From contig JAAOMT010000329.1 of assembly GCA_016748015.1 (NCBI GenBank), positions 1 to 20,396 of the forward strand: DNA of 20,396 nt, in the 5' to 3' direction. Within the stretch, counting starts at the first letter, position 1; each line of letters starts with the position of its first letter. A program made the position numbers and the translations under genes. This document shows, piece after piece, positions 19,960-20,396 of this stretch. This DNA comes from Geosiphon pyriformis. Its lineage: Eukaryota; Glomeromycota; Glomeromycetes; Archaeosporales; Geosiphonaceae. Under the pieces are notes generated by a model that saw only the letters and a program-made list of their open reading frames with translations, had not been told where the DNA came from and searched no databases.

Positions 19960-20396
19960 TTTACAGTTGCCACAATTATTTAACGAAAATCAAATTAAAA
20001 GAATTGTATTTGTAGATTTTTCCTTGTAATTTTGTTTCAATATCATTTTATAACTGTGATATTACAATTAAGTTTATTAAGGATTTTTTGTTCAAAGTGC
20101 TGATGATTACGACCAAATTTTTGTTCTGAAATCAAAGATTGAAAACTTAAAAAGCCTTTTATCAGACTTTTGATTGAATAAAAAGCATTTTTCTTAAGCC
20201 CTGATGAAACAATTACCCTACTCAATTCTGACCAAAATTTACCTTAACAAAAATTAAATCTAATTTAAAATGAAGAAACCTTCATTGATCAATAATTAAG
20301 GTACTCGAAATGACCAATTCTAGGTAATATATAAAAATGTTTGGCTGCTATAAAAATGTATGTATATCTTAAAAATTTGCATTATTAAAAAAATTT
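19960..20396. other. 3' flank, no gene seen
   Basis: AT-rich sequence after the stop of the double-KCTD gene. A minus-strand open frame at 20043-20225 has no distinguishing content. The 3' UTR is presumably in the first few hundred bases. Confidence 0.55.

Overview
The window looks like nuclear DNA of an AT-rich, intron-bearing eukaryote, most likely an early-diverging fungus. A Glomeromycotina-like (Rhizophagus or Gigaspora type) genome is my best guess. The basis is short GT..AG introns of roughly 70-120 bases, pyrimidine-rich tracts of the kind seen near fungal promoters, many trinucleotide arrays, and long AT-rich gaps. No bacterial operon signals, RNA genes or CRISPR arrays were seen. 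All multi-exon gene models below were joined by hand from reading frame and splice signals; no transcript evidence was available. Left part (1-4490): two near-identical inverted arms of about 690 bases (30-713 and 3196-3894) enclose about 2.5 kb of very AT-rich DNA without genes. This looks like a non-autonomous foldback-type element. Directly abutting its right arm is a diverged tandem duplication with a period of 283 bases (3894-4176 and 4177-4486). Each copy has a pyrimidine tract, a donor-like site and an acceptor-like site. Middle part (4490-12500): sparse. It holds a short exon-like stretch (4818-4982), a TATA-like site, several microsatellites, a broken Asn/Gly-rich coding remnant on the minus strand (about 7727-8062), and a small Asn/Pro/Gln-rich gene (8859-9161) sitting between two diverged inverted repeats (8056-8420 and 9285-9628). 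An orphan open stretch lies at 10363-10632 on the minus strand. Right part (12500-20396): gene-dense. It carries a four-exon 147-residue protein of unknown family (12518-13283, minus) and a PX-domain (phosphoinositide-binding, sorting-nexin-like) gene in five or more small exons (14316 to about 15260, minus). It ends with two head-to-head genes, 16305-18038 (minus) and 18313-19959 (plus), that share a 274-base intergenic region. Each of these two genes encodes about 466 residues made of two tandem BTB_2/K_tetra (KCTD-like) modules, with the same intron after the VGG-x-K motif in every module. Their module order is preserved (first module with FFKRNG, second with FF-DRN), so a two-module ancestor was probably duplicated in inverted orientation. 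The most interesting system is this divergent pair of double-KCTD genes, with a repeated, apparently undescribed C-terminal domain of about 100 residues after each BTB.
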